Shown one piece after another: positions 46,476-47,308 of a stretch of 47,308 bases of DNA. Under the pieces are notes generated by a model. It did no database searches. It had not been told where the DNA came from and saw only the letters and a program-made list of their open reading frames with translations. The stretch covers positions 1 to 47,308 of the forward strand of contig JAEWMO010000143.1 of assembly GCA_023457135.1 (NCBI GenBank). Reading direction: 5' to 3'. Both the position numbers and the translations under genes were made by a program. Each line of letters begins with the position of its first letter. The stretch's first letter is position 1. The DNA is from Methanobacteriota archaeon (GTDB taxonomy: Archaea > Halobacteriota > Methanomicrobia > Methanomicrobiales > Methanoculleaceae).

Positions 46476-47308
46476 TCATCTCCGAATTCTGAATAGTGCT
46501 GCACCCCCGAGGGCCGCCGGCATGATCCACCAGGCGGCAGGAGCGCTCTCCTGCGATGCGGCATCTGCCGGGAGGCGGACGGTGTCGATGACGGTCCCTG
46601 GCGAATACATCGTCACCCTGCCGTCCTTCGCGACCTCCGCGACCGCCACCATCTCGAGATCGATGGCATCAGGGCTGACAACGGCCCGGACGTAGCCGAG
46701 GGTCTGTTCCCGCCCGGCCTGATGCCCCGCGGGCTTCTCCTCCGAGAGGGCGTAGAACGGGGCCCCGCCGCACCCGACGACGAAGTACTCGGTCCCGTTG
46801 ACCCTGTAGCGCTCGTAGGCGTGGGTGTGTGCTCCGAATACGGCATCGACACCGTTCTCCGATAGGATATCACACCACTCCGCCCGGATGCCCTGGTCTC
46901 CCCCGGGGTGCTGCCGGTCGGAGCTGAACGGCGGGTGGTGGAACGCCACGATCTTGCGGGGCAGGGACGACGCGAGGTCCTCGTTCAGCCACGAGGTCTG
47001 CGAATCCATATCTGCCCATGCCCGGTCGTTGCTGTCGAGGACGGTCACGTGAAGGCTGCCGGCGTCAAAGGAGTAATACGGGGGCAGGCCGAAGACGACG
47101 GTGAAAGCCTCCGCCGACCCGTCATGGTTGCCCGCCACCGGCACGAGGGTCGTGTTCCGGAGCATGGGTCCTGCTACCGCGAAGAACTCGTCCCATTCGT
47201 CCTCTTCGCAGACGAAGTCGCCGGTGTGCATGACAAAGAGGATCTCCTCCTCTGCGGCGATCCTCTCCGCCACCAGGCCGTGCCGGTCGGCCTGGGTGAA
47301 GAAGGGCT
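46476..47308 (-). CDS. Exported calcineurin-like metallophosphoesterase, partial (5' end outside window)
   Basis: The frame is open to the right edge, so the N-terminus is missing. Visible metal-site motifs are FVMHTGDFVCEEDEWDEFF, VPVAGNHDGSAEAF, IVAFHHPPFSSDRQHPGG and VFGAHTHAYERYRVNGTEYF, the pattern of purple-acid-phosphatase-like enzymes. GTEYFVVGCGGAPFY completes the family trait. The C-terminus has SAPAAWWIMPAALGGAALFR and ends RR, a membrane anchor or sorting tail. It probably removes phosphate from esters outside the cell. A GTG at 47273 is internal, not the start. Confidence 0.88.
   Translation of the reverse strand, partial: PFFTQADRHGLVAERIAAEEEILFVMHTGDFVCEEDEWDEFFAVAGPMLRNTTLVPVAGNHDGSAEAFTVVFGLPPYYSFDAGSLHVTVLDSNDRAWADMDSQTSWLNEDLASSLPRKIVAFHHPPFSSDRQHPGGDQGIRAEWCDILSENGVDAVFGAHTHAYERYRVNGTEYFVVGCGGAPFYALSEEKPAGHQAGREQTLGYVRAVVSPDAIDLEMVAVAEVAKDGRVTMYSPGTVIDTVRLPADAASQESAPAAWWIMPAALGGAALFRIRR

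Overview
The window is about 47.3 kb of GC-rich DNA from a methanogenic archaeon, most likely a Methanoculleus-like member of the Methanomicrobiales. Support comes from a methanogenesis marker 12 gene, a DUF2115/UPF0305 gene, archaeal ribosomal proteins (L7Ae, S28e, L24e, S10) and EF-1 alpha, a four-subunit pyruvate:ferredoxin oxidoreductase, a CetZ-type tubulin homologue, archaeal-type cobalamin genes, an F420-dependent LLM oxidoreductase and archaeal TATA promoters, several with apparently leaderless starts. The species is inferred. Genes are densely packed, with many 1-11 nt stop/start overlaps. I see no rRNA, tRNA, CRISPR array, insertion sequence or complete prophage.

Layout, left: 1-221 is the start of a cofactor-independent phosphoglycerate mutase, followed by an NDP-sugar epimerase. 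A 410-nt gap holds a decayed echo of the porC start. Then come a DUF368 membrane protein, methanogenesis marker 12, 6-phospho-3-hexuloisomerase (hxlB) and porCDAB. A minus-strand block follows: LysE-type exporter, small membrane protein, threonine synthase with an inverted repeat around its TATA box, a YdjM-like protein, a nitrilase-family hydrolase, a 69-aa membrane protein and MarC. Next are rpl7ae-rps28e-rpl24e-ndk.

Layout, middle: 13684-18585 is a tightly coupled four-gene unit (FAD oxidoreductase, GT2 glycosyltransferase, LPG-synthase-TM/flippase-like protein, DUF2298 protein) that looks like a lipid-linked sugar pathway. A CetZ gene and an exported coiled-coil membrane protein diverge from it. 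A TIGR03663/Agl23-like GT-C protein, rps10 and tuf follow. Then come a small Cys-rich protein, a small siroheme sulfite-reductase-like protein, cobS and cobZ, with cobT divergent across a structured 414-nt gap.

Layout, right: guaAA, a YkgJ Cys-cluster protein, a TraB-family protein, a nitroreductase and DUF2115. Then amt-glnK, with a perfect NrpR-type operator and a 16-codon leader ORF. After these are an F420-dependent oxidoreductase, a fused hexulose-6-phosphate synthase/RraA protein (which completes a ribulose monophosphate route with hxlB), a PAS sensor protein, a decayed histidine-kinase catalytic domain, a DUF1538-DUF1538-PII-like operon, and two phenylacetate-CoA ligase paralogues with an ACT protein. 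The window ends with an exported-protein cluster: WtpA-like tungstate-binding lipoprotein, two sulfite-oxidase-fold-like proteins and a metallophosphoesterase.

The least explained and most promising units are the DUF1538 pair with its PII-like protein, the CetZ/coiled-coil pair, the DUF2298/flippase/GT2/FAD unit, and the surface cluster at the right end.
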